Assembly: GCF_025989185.1 (NCBI RefSeq)
Contig: NZ_JAPDNT010000038.1
Coordinates: 1 to 37,563, forward strand
Source of the DNA: Limobrevibacterium gyesilva
Lineage (GTDB): Bacteria; Pseudomonadota; Alphaproteobacteria; Acetobacterales; Acetobacteraceae
Reading direction: 5' to 3'
DNA length: 37,563 nt
Shown: positions 21,700-29,997 of the stretch, piece by piece
How positions within the stretch are numbered: position 1 is the first letter of the stretch
How the letters are laid out: each line of letters opens with the position of its first letter
Program-made: the position numbers and the translations under genes
The notes under the pieces: model-generated
What the model saw: the letters and a program-made list of their open reading frames with translations, nothing else
What the model was told of the DNA's origin: nothing
The model's database searches: none

Positions 21700-23094
21700 C
21701 TAGCCGGCGGCCTTCGGCCAGGTCGTCTTGATCCAGTTCGCCGCCGCGGTCGACTCGTTATGGCTCGTGCCGGGCTTCGGCCAGCCGGCCGGCGCGCTGA
21801 TGTTGCGGATCGGGATGGTGATGATGCGCTCGGGATCCAGAACGGGGAACGGGTAGTCGGCCGTGTTCTTCGAGAATCCGGTGACCGTGTCCTTGTACCC
21901 CTGGTGGTTGTCGGGCCGGATGTAGAGATAACCCGCCGGCGTATCCATGCCGAGGCCTTCGATCTGCCCGATAATCGCCTCGTCCCCTGGCCAACCGCCT
22001 TCCAGTTTGTTGGCCCGCTCGATCGCGGTCTTGAGCACATAAAGCGAAGTATAGGCGCCTTCCGCCTCGAAGTTGGGATACTCGTTCCAGCGTTTGAAGT
22101 AGCGCTGCACGAAACCGGCGTTCTCCGGCCAGCGATTTCCGCCCGGATAGGTAAAGTGGTAGTTGGCGTGCACGCCAGCCAGCACACCCTCCGGATGGTC
22201 CTTGCCGATCGCATGTGGCGCGACGCCGAACGCGATCGTGCTGGCAACTTTCATCTTATCGAACAGGCCGTAACGAAGGGCCTGTTTGTAGAACGCGACG
22301 TAGTCGCCTCCCCAGACCGAGCAGATCAGCAGGTCGGGATTGGCCGATAGGGTCTTCGTGATGTGCGGCGTGAAGTCGGTGGTACCCAGCTTCGGCCAGC
22401 TCTCGGCAACCGACGCGGTGCCGGGCAACAGCCGTTCGATGGCGAGCGAGAAATGCTCAGCGGCGTTCCGGCCATAGCTGTAGTCCGGGTGCAGATGGGC
22501 GATCTTGCGGACCTGGGGCCATGTCTGGGCGACGCCAATCGCGGCGGTGATGCCGTCGGCGGATTGGATGTTGGTGACCCGGAACACATATTTCGGGTTC
22601 GGCACCGCCTTGTCGAACAGGAAGTCGGTGCAGCCATCGGTAAGTATGGTCAGTACCTTGAGTTCCTCCGCGACCGGCCCCAGCGCGGGGCTGGTGCCGC
22701 TCGAGATGACTCCGGTGAACATGTCGATGTTCTCGGACAGCTTCAGGCGCCGCAGCTCCTTGACGGCGGCGTCGGTGCCTGCGGCCTCGTCCGTGGTCAG
22801 CGTCACGATCTTGCGGCTGCCCAGAAGCCCGCCCTGGGCGTTGATCTCCTCGGCGGCAAGGGTGTGTCCCTTGAGCGACGGCTCGCCGAGTACCGCGGCT
22901 GGCCCGGTCAGGAAGGTCATGTGACCGGTCTTGAAGGGCGTGTCGGGAATCTTGCCCTTCGGCGTGATACCGGCGCGGGCGACGCTGTACGGGACGATGC
23001 CCGACGCCCCCAGGCCGGCCCCCAGCCCGGCGGCTGCGCCAACCGTCACGCCCAATGTGTTAATGAAGCTCCGTCGATTGACTTGCCTATCCAT
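21700..23094 (-). CDS. Type-1 periplasmic binding protein (LivJ/UrtA-like), Tat-exported
   Basis: The 464-residue protein starts MDRQVNRRSFINTLGVTVGA, a twin-arginine signal (RRSFI). The mature part reads KTGHMTFLTGPAAVLGEPSL, KGHTLAAEEINAQGGLLG and FTGVISSGTSPALGPVAEEL, the Peripla_BP_6 fold of amino-acid, urea and amide binding proteins, then HLHPDYSYGRNAAEHFSLAI and FEAEGAYTSLYVLKTAIERA. Tat export suggests that it folds, perhaps with a cofactor, before crossing. A strong GGAGGGA ribosome-binding site lies before the ATG. It is the first gene of the eight-gene unit. The ligand cannot be named; it looks longer than typical LivJ (about 370 residues). Confidence 0.9.
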   Translation of the reverse strand: MDRQVNRRSFINTLGVTVGAAAGLGAGLGASGIVPYSVARAGITPKGKIPDTPFKTGHMTFLTGPAAVLGEPSLKGHTLAAEEINAQGGLLGSRKIVTLTTDEAAGTDAAVKELRRLKLSENIDMFTGVISSGTSPALGPVAEELKVLTILTDGCTDFLFDKAVPNPKYVFRVTNIQSADGITAAIGVAQTWPQVRKIAHLHPDYSYGRNAAEHFSLAIERLLPGTASVAESWPKLGTTDFTPHITKTLSANPDLLICSVWGGDYVAFYKQALRYGLFDKMKVASTIAFGVAPHAIGKDHPEGVLAGVHANYHFTYPGGNRWPENAGFVQRYFKRWNEYPNFEAEGAYTSLYVLKTAIERANKLEGGWPGDEAIIGQIEGLGMDTPAGYLYIRPDNHQGYKDTVTGFSKNTADYPFPVLDPERIITIPIRNISAPAGWPKPGTSHNESTAAANWIKTTWPKAAG

Positions 23095-23144
23095 GGGTAT
23101 CTCCCTCCGGGACGGCCGTCTTGTTTTCTTAATTGAATAGTATG

Positions 23145-23156
23145 GAACGCCTTTCA
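23145..23156. repeat. Solo copy of an IS5 terminal sequence
   Basis: GAACGCCTTTCA is identical to the first 12 bases of the IS5 element at 24437-25300. It stands alone, 51 bases upstream of the binding-protein ATG. It may be the scar of a former insertion or chance. Confidence 0.3.
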
Positions 23157-23200
23157 GACGCCATCAACGCTTCTTTTCATGGCAAACACGGCCACAAGGG

Positions 23201-23368
23201 GCCCGCATCGACAGGTGGATTGTCCCGCTGGTTGAGACCGACGGCGATCCGCTGCGAATCGAGCTCGTCGGCGAACTGAGGGCCATGCTCCGGCTGGCGG
23301 TCCTGGTCCGCGTCCCCCGCCGAGGACCGCCTGTCAGCGTCGCGGCGCTCTGCCTCCGCCCGCCATAG
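23201..23368 (+). pseudogene. Serine recombinase C-terminal remnant
   Basis: One plus-strand frame reads ARIDRWIVPLVETDGDPLRI then ELVGELRAMLRLA and ends at TAG 23366-23368. It resembles the C-terminal tail of large serine site-specific recombinases, which end in an IERIVVxP...L(x)IELVGEL-xxLLxL pattern. The catalytic domain is absent, and the tail overlaps the 3' end of the NDUFA9-like gene on the other strand. A short, tentative match. Confidence 0.4.
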
Positions 23369-24332
23369 CGAGCACCACCTCCTCGAGCGCCGTCCACTCG
23401 ACGTGCAGATCCCGCAGGCCGGGCAGATCCTGGGAGGCGACGTTGTCGCGCCGCATAAGCGCGACCTGGTTGCGCGTGAGCGACGCGCCGGGCATGAACT
23501 CGGACAGGAAGGCCAAGGCTTCCCACAGCGCGAACGGCAGCGGGAGGAGCGTGGCACGGGTGCCGATGCAGCCGGCGATGCTCCGGACGAGCTCCGCATA
23601 GCTGTACAACCGAGGGCCGCCAAGCTCGTAGCAGGGATGGCCGGCATCGGCTGCACACCCGACGATCCGGGCGATTGCCTCGGCGACGTCGTCCACGTGG
23701 ACGGGCTGCAGACACGTCCGGCCCCAGCCGAAGAGAGGATAAACCGGCAGCGTCCGCAGCAGCCTCACCAGCGTCGTCAGGAAGTGATCGTCAGGCCCGA
23801 ACATGACCGATGGCCGGACGAGTGTCGCGCTGGGGAAGGCCTCTCGGGCAGCGATCTCGCCTTCACCCCGGGAGCGGATGTAGTCCGACCGCGAAGCCGG
23901 ATCGGCGCCGATGCCGGAGACATGGACCAGGCGCTCTACGCCGGCCTCGCGCGCCAGCCGGGCAGTGCGCGCCGCGGCCTCGACATGGACGGCGCGGAAG
24001 GTCTCGTGGCCCCCGCGTTCGACGTAGAGGCTGACGGCGTTCACGGCCCCGTAGGCTCCGGCGAGCGCCATGGCGACCGAGACCTCGTCGTTCACATCGG
24101 CTCCGATCGCGTCCACACCCACGACGTCCGGCCCGAAAAGCGACGGCACGCGCTCCGGGTGGCGCGAGGCGGCTCGCACCCTGAAGCCTCGGTTGAGCAG
24201 ATGCCGGACCACCCGATGCCCAAGGAAGCCGGTCCCGCCAAGGACAGTGATGACCCTCCCGCGCTCCGGTAGGCCATGCCCGAAGCGTGCCGGCGCGGCA
24301 GTCACCTGTACCGCCGCAGCCGCTGGTGCCAT
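23334..24332 (-). CDS. NDUFA9-like NAD(P)-binding protein
   Basis: The 332-residue protein is an atypical short-chain dehydrogenase of the complex I NDUFA9/NmrA-like group. VITVLGGTGFLGHRVVRHLL gives the GxxGFLG nucleotide-binding turn, followed by FRVRAASRHPERVPSLFG, VERLVHVSGIGADP (the catalytic Tyr is not in the usual YxxxK form), SATLVRPSVMFGPDDHFL and VHVDDVAEAIARIV. The last 90 residues, GTRATLLPLPFALWEALAFL, fit the family. A GGAGG stretch abuts the ATG very closely, so the start is uncertain; a GTG at 24305 is an alternative. It seems to stand alone. A membrane-associated role in electron transfer or quinone metabolism is known only loosely for relatives. Confidence 0.82.
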   Translation of the reverse strand: MAPAAAAVQVTAAPARFGHGLPERGRVITVLGGTGFLGHRVVRHLLNRGFRVRAASRHPERVPSLFGPDVVGVDAIGADVNDEVSVAMALAGAYGAVNAVSLYVERGGHETFRAVHVEAAARTARLAREAGVERLVHVSGIGADPASRSDYIRSRGEGEIAAREAFPSATLVRPSVMFGPDDHFLTTLVRLLRTLPVYPLFGWGRTCLQPVHVDDVAEAIARIVGCAADAGHPCYELGGPRLYSYAELVRSIAGCIGTRATLLPLPFALWEALAFLSEFMPGASLTRNQVALMRRDNVASQDLPGLRDLHVEWTALEEVVLAMAGGGRAPRR

Positions 24333-24436
24333 CCTCCGACGACCTGCGTCCTTGACATCCCTTGTCTCCTCTACTCGCGCCGGGTGGCTTTCTCCATATC
24401 AGCGGGGAGGCCGGCCGGACTGCCGCCGGCGGCTAA

Positions 24437-25300
24437 GAACGCCTTTCAAAACCTTCCTTGTAGTGCGTTGAAGCAGATGAGTGAGCACGTGATTGAGGTG
24501 AATGCGTGATGAATGTCGAGTCTACGCTCGTATCGGGTAACGAGGCGGCGGAAGCGGCTGATCCAGGCGAAGGTTCGCTCGATCACCCATCTGTGGCGGC
24601 CGAGCTTCTGGCTGGTTTCGATGCCGCGCCGGGCGATGCGCGGCTTGATTCGACGTTTGTGGCAGGCACGGCGGCAGCGCCGGTGGTCATAAGCCTTGTC
24701 GGCATGGAGCTTGTCTGGTCTGCGGCGTGGCCGACCGCGCCTGCCGGCGATGGGCGGAACCGCGTCGAGCAGTTGCTCGAACGGCAGGCTATCGTGGACG
24801 TTGGCGCCAGTCAGGACGAAGGCGAGCGGAACGCCGCGGCGGTCGGTGACGAGGTGGCGTTTGGTGCCGGGCCTGCCTCGGTCGGTCGGGTTCGGGCCGG
24901 TGGCGTCACCCCCTTTTTGGCGGCGATGGACGAACTGTCCATGCAGGCCCGGCTCCAGTCGATCCGCTCGGCATCGCGCAGCCTGTGCAGCAACTCACGA
25001 TGCAGCCGGTCCCACACCCCGGCGGCCTGCCAATCGCGCAGCCGCCGCCAGCACGTCACGCCTGATCCGCACCCCATCTCCGCAGGCAGCATCTCCCACG
25101 GGATGCCCGTGCGCAGGACAAACAGGATGCCGGTGAGCGCCGCACGCGCCGGCACCGCCGGGCGACCGCCCTTTGGCTTTGCCGCAGGGCGAGGCAGCAG
25201 CGGTTCGATGATCGACCAAAGCGGGTCGGATACCAGAGGGGTGGCCATTCCCCTTCATGAATCACCCGGCGCGTGAGTACAAGGGTTTTGAAAGGCGTTC
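24437..25300 (-). mobile_element. IS5 family element with TAA duplication
   Basis: Inverted ends GAACGCCTTTCAAAACC (24437-24453) and GGTTTTGAAAGGCGTTC (25284-25300) bound 864 bases. TAA flanks it on both sides (24434-24436 and 25301-25303), fitting the TNA target of IS1031-type IS5 elements. The interior is filled by the two-frame transposase. Confidence 0.88.
24446..25248 (-). CDS. IS5 family transposase, -1 frameshifted orfAB
   Basis: orfA (from ATG 25248) starts MATPLVSDPLWSIIEPLLPR and reaches ACMDSSSIAAKKG. At the A5G5 tract (24909-24918) the -1 frame continues DATGPNPTDRGRPGTKRHLV, RPDKLHADKAYDHRRCRRAC and RWVIERTFAWISRFRRLVTR to the stop at 24446. The joined product is about 267 residues with DSS, DKAYD and ERTF catalytic positions. 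The slippery AAAAAG tract at the join argues for programmed frameshifting and an active element. Without slippage orfA ends at 24811. Confidence 0.85.
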
Positions 25301-25453
25301 TAAGTCGAAGCTGGCTGTTCAGCAGTGCGACTTCGAGCTGCGGCACGGCTTTACTCAAGCGGGCGCTGGACGGTTTTCCTTGCCGCCTCCCGCAAACCGG
25401 CTGAACATCGCGCCACTTGCAGAATCCCGGCAGGTACACCGAGGAGGAGAGCA

Positions 25454-27043
25454 ATGCGCCGTCGCCGCAGCTTCGCCGCGGGCGCCGCGGCAACCATCCT
25501 GACCAGCGCTGGGATTCACCGCGCCCCGGCGCAGCCAGTCCGCAAGGTGCTGCGCGTGGTGCCCCAGGCGGAACCGCAATCCTTCGATCCCGTGTTCGCC
25601 CAGGTCAATAATACCTCGATGCACGGCGCCATGATCTATGACCAGTTGTTCGGCTGGGACGACAAGATGAACGTCCGTCCGCAGATGGTCGATACCTGGT
25701 CAACCTCCGACGACAAGCTGCTCTACACCTTCACCCTGCGCCGCGGCCTGATGTTTCACGACGGTACGCCGGTGACCACGCGCGACGTTATCGCCTCATT
25801 GAAGCGCATGTTCGTGCGCGACACCCAGAACCAGATCTTCGCGAACCTGATCGATGGCTACGAGCGGATCGACGACGGCACATTCACCCTCCGCCTGAAG
25901 CAGCCGTTCGCCTTCACGGAATTCCTGCTCGGCGGCAGCAACGGCGTCGTCGGCGCGATCATGCGGGAGAAGGACGCGCTCACCGATCCATTAACCCCGG
26001 TGCGCGACCGCATCGGCTCCGGCCCTTTCCGCTTCGTCGAGGCTGAGTACCGACCGGGGGCGAAACTGGTCTATGAGAAATTCGACGGGTATGTCCCGCG
26101 CTCCGAGCCCGCCAGCGGCTTTGCGGGCGGCAAGGTGGCAAAGGTTGACCGTGTGGAGTGGATCATCATCCCCGACCCGTCGGTCGCATTCACGGCGCTG
26201 CGCAGGGGTGAAGTCGACATGCTCGATGCCCCGCCGCTCGATCTTCTGACGACCGTGGAGCACGACCCCAACATCGTTATCGGCGAGGTCTGGCCACTGG
26301 AATCCTACGCGGTGCTGCGCTTCAACTCGCTGTGGCCGCCATTCAGCAACGTCAGGGCGCGGCAGGCCGTCGCCCACGCCATGAACCAGGTCGACTACAT
26401 GTCGGCGGCGTATGGCGATGCGAAGAACTGGCGCGAATGCTATGCGTTCTGGGTCTGCGGCAGCCCCAACGGAACCGAGGTCGGTTCCGAGGCATTCCGC
26501 AAACCCGACCTCAACCTCGCGCGCAGGCTGGTCCGCGAATCCGGCTATGCCGGCACGCCCGTAGTGCTGATCGGCGGGTCGGATATTCCGGCCTATCAGC
26601 GGCTCAGCCTGGTCACGGTCGATCTACTGCAGAAGATCGGCTTCAAGGTGGACCTGCAGCTTTCCGATTGGGGCAGCGTCGCCACGCGCCGGCAGAAGAA
26701 GGACGCACCGGCGCAGGGTGGATGGAACCTGTTCCACACCAGCGCCAACGGCGCCCAACTCTCCAGCCCACTGACCAGCCCGTCGACGATCACCACGTGT
26801 GACGGCAAGAATTTCTACGGGTGGCCGTGCGACCAGCCCGAGGAGGACATGCGCCTGCGCTATATTCGTGAGCCGGATCCCGCCACTCGCATGGCGTTGC
26901 TGCAGGACATGCATCGCCGCCTATGGGAGGTCGTGCCGTACATCCCGCTGGGCCAGTTCATCCAGCCGTTCCTGTGGCGCAGCAACATCTCCGGCGTGCT
27001 GAAATCCAACGTGTTGGCGTTCTGGAACATCAGCAAGGCGTAG
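25454..27043 (+). CDS. Orphan peptide-type ABC substrate-binding protein
   Basis: This 529-residue exported protein starts MRRRRSFAAGAAATILTSAG, an Arg-rich, possibly Tat-type signal. It is an SBP_bac_5 member: EPQSFDPVFAQVNNTSMHGA, LLYTFTLRRGLMFHDGTPVT, DRIGSGPFRFVEAEYRPG, FSNVRARQAVAHAMNQVDYM and TRMALLQDMHRRLWEVVPYI are the expected landmarks. A perfect GAGGAGG ribosome-binding site precedes ATG 25454. No permease or ATPase follows; the 3' side is IS66. Its SBP_bac_5 fold matches the C-terminal domain of the membrane protein at 14.0-16.6 kb, but any link is speculative. The upstream region is only 150 bases from the IS5 end, so its promoter may have been affected. Confidence 0.9.
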   Translation: MRRRRSFAAGAAATILTSAGIHRAPAQPVRKVLRVVPQAEPQSFDPVFAQVNNTSMHGAMIYDQLFGWDDKMNVRPQMVDTWSTSDDKLLYTFTLRRGLMFHDGTPVTTRDVIASLKRMFVRDTQNQIFANLIDGYERIDDGTFTLRLKQPFAFTEFLLGGSNGVVGAIMREKDALTDPLTPVRDRIGSGPFRFVEAEYRPGAKLVYEKFDGYVPRSEPASGFAGGKVAKVDRVEWIIIPDPSVAFTALRRGEVDMLDAPPLDLLTTVEHDPNIVIGEVWPLESYAVLRFNSLWPPFSNVRARQAVAHAMNQVDYMSAAYGDAKNWRECYAFWVCGSPNGTEVGSEAFRKPDLNLARRLVRESGYAGTPVVLIGGSDIPAYQRLSLVTVDLLQKIGFKVDLQLSDWGSVATRRQKKDAPAQGGWNLFHTSANGAQLSSPLTSPSTITTCDGKNFYGWPCDQPEEDMRLRYIREPDPATRMALLQDMHRRLWEVVPYIPLGQFIQPFLWRSNISGVLKSNVLAFWNISKA

Positions 27044-27160
27044 CAACCACCGAGAGGCGACTCTTCCCGTATCCACCCGGCGAGCGCCGCCTTGCGGAGT
27101 TGAACCGGTCTGCTGATCCTAACGGCGCTTGTTCGAGCGCCGCAAAGGGCAGGAGCGGGT

Positions 27161-27559
27161 GTGACGGTGGAAATCATCACCGGGGTTGAACGGCGTCGTC
27201 GTTGGCGGGTCGAGGACAAGCTGCGTATCGTCGCCGAGGTGGAGCAGCCGGGGGCGTGCTTCGCCGAGATCGTGCGATGGCACGAGGTCAGCCGAGGGCT
27301 GCTGTGGAACTGGCGGCGCCAGGTACGGAGTGGCGCACTGGCGCCGATGGCGGGCTTGCAGTTCCTGCCTGTGCACGGGATAGCGGACTCGCCTGTGGCT
27401 GAGCCGCCGCTTTCCAGCAAGCCGTCATTGGCGCGCCAGCCGTGTCCGGGTCGCGATGCCACGATCGAGATCGTATTGCCGGACGGCGCCACGGTTCGGG
27501 TCGGGTGTGATGTCGGCGCGGCGGCGTTGCGCCGCGTGCTGGGCGTGCTGTGCGGGTGA
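27161..27559 (+). CDS. tnpA: IS66 TnpA (orf1)
   Basis: The 132-residue accessory protein starts MTVEIITGVERRRRWRVEDK. The helix-turn-helix LRIVAEVEQPGACFAEIVRW and VSRGLLWNWRRQVRSG are typical of IS66 TnpA, and the tail IEIVLPDGATVRVGCDVGA matches the family end. Its TGA overlaps the TnpB GTG start by four bases (GTGA). The gene is intact, but the rest of the element is not. Confidence 0.85.
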   Translation: MTVEIITGVERRRRWRVEDKLRIVAEVEQPGACFAEIVRWHEVSRGLLWNWRRQVRSGALAPMAGLQFLPVHGIADSPVAEPPLSSKPSLARQPCPGRDATIEIVLPDGATVRVGCDVGAAALRRVLGVLCG

Positions 27560-27902
27560 TCCCGGTTCCCTCCGGTGTACGGGTCTGGTTGGCGACGGGC
27601 AGCACCGACATGCGCCGCGGCATGAACGGCCTGGCCTTGCAGGTGCAGCAGGCGCTGGGGCACGATCCGCACGGCGGCGATCTCTACGTCTTCCGCGGCA
27701 AGAGCGGCGACCTGGTGAAAATTCTTTGGCACGATGGCCTCGGCATGTCGCTCTATGCCAAGCGGCTAGAGACGGGCCGCTTCATCTGGCCATCGCCCGC
27801 CGAGGGGTGGTGGCGATCACGGCGGCACAGCTCGGTTACATGCTTGAAGGAATCGACTGGCAGCACCCGCAGCGCACCTGGCGGCCAGGGACGGCTGGCT
27901 AG
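27556..27902 (+). pseudogene. tnpB: IS66 TnpB, frameshifted
   Basis: From GTG 27556 the protein reads MIPVPSGVRVWLATGSTDMR, GMNGLALQVQQALGHDPHGG and DLYVFRGKSGDLVKILWHDG, all standard TnpB. A one-base loss in a G-run at about 27806 shifts the frame; the original C-terminus continues in the next frame as VVAITAAQLGYMLEGIDWQH and ends at TAG 27902. TnpB is needed for IS66 movement, so this copy is disabled. Confidence 0.85.
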
Positions 27903-27956
27903 ACGGCCGCACGCGCGGGGTACACAGCACCGCCGGGCTGTGGTTGAATCGGCGCC

Positions 27957-28340
27957 ATGCCGCCCGTCGCCGACATGCTGCCCGACGACATCGACGCACT
28001 GCGTGCCGCCCTCGCAGCCAAGCGGGCGGGGCGTCGCGAGGCGGAGGCACGGGCCTCCGGCGCCGAGGCGATGGTGGCGCACCTGAAGCTGCTGATCGCC
28101 AAGCTCAAGCATGACCGCTTCGGCGCCTCGCCCGAGCGCGGCCGCAAGCTACTCGACCAGATGGAGTTGGAGCTCGAGGAGCTGGAAGCCGCAGCCAGCG
28201 AGGACGCGACCGTGACGGGAACCGCCGCGGCTGATACGGGTCCTCGTCCCGCTTCCCGTCGCAGACCGGTGCGCGGGCCATTACCGGCACATCTGCCCCG
28301 CGAACGCGCGATGACTCCCGCGCCGAGCGCCTGCCCGTGC
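27957..28340 (+). pseudogene. tnpC: IS66 TnpC N-terminal fragment
   Basis: The frame starts MPPVADMLPDDIDALRAALA and shows the coiled-coil leader of IS66 transposase (LKLLIAKLKHDRFGASPERG, QMELELEELEAAA) to RGPLPAHLPRER and PAPSACPC. At the zinc-binding CPCC motif it breaks off (about 28340) and joins a fragment of an IS3 orfA lying on the opposite strand. The catalytic domain is missing. A C-terminal tnpC tail occurs far away at 35877-35981. Confidence 0.8.
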
Positions 28341-28414
28341 AGCGTCTCGCCTGCCAGGAACTCCTCGGCAACCTGCCGCTTGAACGCCGCGCTATGGGAT
28401 CGATGCTTCGTCAT
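28334..28414 (-). pseudogene. IS3-like orfA N-terminal remnant
   Basis: From ATG 28414 the minus strand codes MTKHRSHSAAFKRQVAEEFL then AGETLHG, the opening helix of IS3-family (and related) TnpA proteins. Similarity stops where the IS66 tnpC fragment begins, so two mobile elements meet head to head at 28334-28342. Confidence 0.55.
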
Positions 28415-28447
28415 GGCTTCCATCCTCCGGAAGCCCAGCAATGAGGG

Positions 28448-29155
28448 TCAAACCAAATCGCTCATTCTGTCCACCCCCAGGGGCGCACTCCACAGGGAGT
28501 AAAACTGCTGTGCTGGACACCAATTTCCTGCCGTGTGCAGCTGACCTTTGCGGATCATGTGTATGATCTCGATACCCGCCAAGGTCACCGTGGCTGACCA
28601 GAAGGCTTTGAACCCCAGCATCGGTCGTGCCAATCACTTGATGGCGCGGTGATCTTGCTCGACGATGTTGTTGAGGTACTTCATCTGGCGGATTTCCATC
28701 TCCGCGTCATGCTCGGCGTTGTAGCTCTCGATCGCCGCCGTGTTGGCACGACTCTTGTCGATGGTGATCTTCCTGGGCATACCATGATGACCGATCCCCC
28801 GGCGCAGAAAGCGCAACGCGGCTTTGCGATCCCGCTTGGCCGTCAACAGAAAGTCCACCGTCGCGCCGGCCTTGTCCACGGCTCGATACAAGTACTTCCA
28901 GACGCCCTTGACCCTGACGTATGTCTCGTCCAACCGCCAACTCGAACCCACCGGACGCTTGCGCTTCAAAAATTCCTTCTCCAGCAAGGGCAGGTACTTG
29001 AGGACCCAGCGATTGAGCGTGGCATGGTCAACCACCACGCTGCGCTCTTCCAGCATTTCCTCGAGTTGGAGGTAGCTGACCGGATACACCACGTACCAGC
29101 GGATGCCCCACAGGATAGCGTCCCGTTCAAAATGACTGCCTTTGAACTCGATCAT
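28448..29155 (-). pseudogene. IS6 family transposase with in-frame TGA
   Basis: From ATG 29155 the protein reads MIEFKGSHFERDAILWGIRW, then YPVSYLQLEEMLEERSVVVD, WRLDETYVRVKGVWKYLYRA (first Asp), RKITIDKSRANTAAIESYNA (second Asp) and YLNNIVEQDHRAIK (Glu), then TGA at 28634-28636 in place of Arg. The same frame resumes LARPMLGFKAFWSATVTLAG, so only one base separates it from a near-full product. The stop falls after the catalytic Glu, so the shorter product may keep some activity. The frame also extends upstream to 29434 into a different host gene fragment. Confidence 0.85.
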
Positions 29156-29211
29156 CGTCGGCCGTCCCGCCAGAACCATCGTCAGCGTCATACGCTGGAC
29201 CGCTGCCGGAC

Positions 29212-29231
29212 GAAAATTTGCGACAGAGCCC
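29212..29231. repeat. IS6 right terminal repeat
   Basis: Read inward on the minus strand, GGGCTCTGTCGCAAATTTTC resembles IS6-family ends (GGCTCTGTTGCAAA). It sits 57 bases upstream of the transposase ATG. No matching copy is found on the other side, where the element meets IS3/IS66 debris near 28440, so that end has been lost. Confidence 0.6.
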
Positions 29232-29510
29232 GCGGCCGTCCAAACGCAAATCCCTTTGCGTTTCTCGACCATGACGACGATCTTTCGCCGCGCCGCGTGG
29301 CGCAGAGCCTGAACGACCTTGAAGACAACCGAGTTGCGCCGCGCAGCGTCGTTCGGATCCAGGTTGCGCTCGCACATCACTCGTTCGGCAAGTTCTCTCG
29401 TGTTCCGCTCGCCATCGGCGCTCAAATTGCGCAAGCAAATGTCGGCGATCTCGCCCTTCTTGAAGAATCCGTGGCTGGCAATGTAGCCTATGCGCCTGTA
29501 ATCGATGGAA
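29232..29510 (-). pseudogene. Hypothetical winged-helix-like fragment, interrupted by IS6
   Basis: A minus-strand frame reads RRIGYIASHGFFKKGEIADI, LSADGERNTRELAERVMCER, NSVVFKVVQALRHAARRKIV then EKRKGICVWTA, where the IS6 end begins. It looks like the small winged-helix proteins common in alphaproteobacteria that end in LLWE/VCVW. No proper start codon is visible in frame upstream, and the last residues are replaced by IS6 sequence, so it seems broken at both ends. Confidence 0.4.
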
Positions 29511-29979
29511 AGGAGCTTTCACTAAACCGCGCAGCGAGCTTCACTAGAAGCTGACGAATCTCCCAGACGGGTTGGATTTTCGGAACCGCCTGCCACATCG
29601 CCTTGTCTAGGTTTTCGCAGAGCCTCCGATAATCGTCGCTCGCTGCGTCGGGGCAGACAATTGCTAGCGCGATCAGCCATCCCTGCAATTCGGCGCTCGC
29701 CTGCCGGATATCTGGATCGTTTTGCGCTGCCACGTCGTCACCCCCATCCGCGATCCTCTTCGAGACGTACAGGTTGGCAGATTTCGCACAGTTGATCATC
29801 AGGAGCATAAACTGCTCACGCTGCCACCGCTGAAAGTCGGACCGTTGCTGCTCGCGCCTAGTTTCACGGTCTCGGTTCGTTTGATTAACATCAGCGATGA
29901 TTTTGGCGATCACGCCGAAAAGCCCCCCTGCCACCACGCCACCAAGGGTAAACAGGCCAGTTACCGTTGACGTGTCCAT
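29488..29979 (-). CDS. Small single-pass membrane protein, unknown
   Basis: The 163-residue protein starts MDTSTVTGLFTLGGVVAGGL and has one N-terminal membrane helix (GGLFGVIAKIIADV), followed by a charged helix (NRDRETRREQQRSDFQRWQR) that may form a coiled coil, then a helical soluble domain (ASAELQGWLIALAIVCPDAA). I do not recognise a family. An AGAGGGAAG ribosome-binding site precedes the ATG. Its lower GC and different codon use suggest transfer, and it is squeezed between IS elements. Confidence 0.6.
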   Translation of the reverse strand: MDTSTVTGLFTLGGVVAGGLFGVIAKIIADVNQTNRDRETRREQQRSDFQRWQREQFMLLMINCAKSANLYVSKRIADGGDDVAAQNDPDIRQASAELQGWLIALAIVCPDAASDDYRRLCENLDKAMWQAVPKIQPVWEIRQLLVKLAARFSESSFPSITGA

Positions 29980-29997
29980 CCTATTTCTTCCCTCTAG

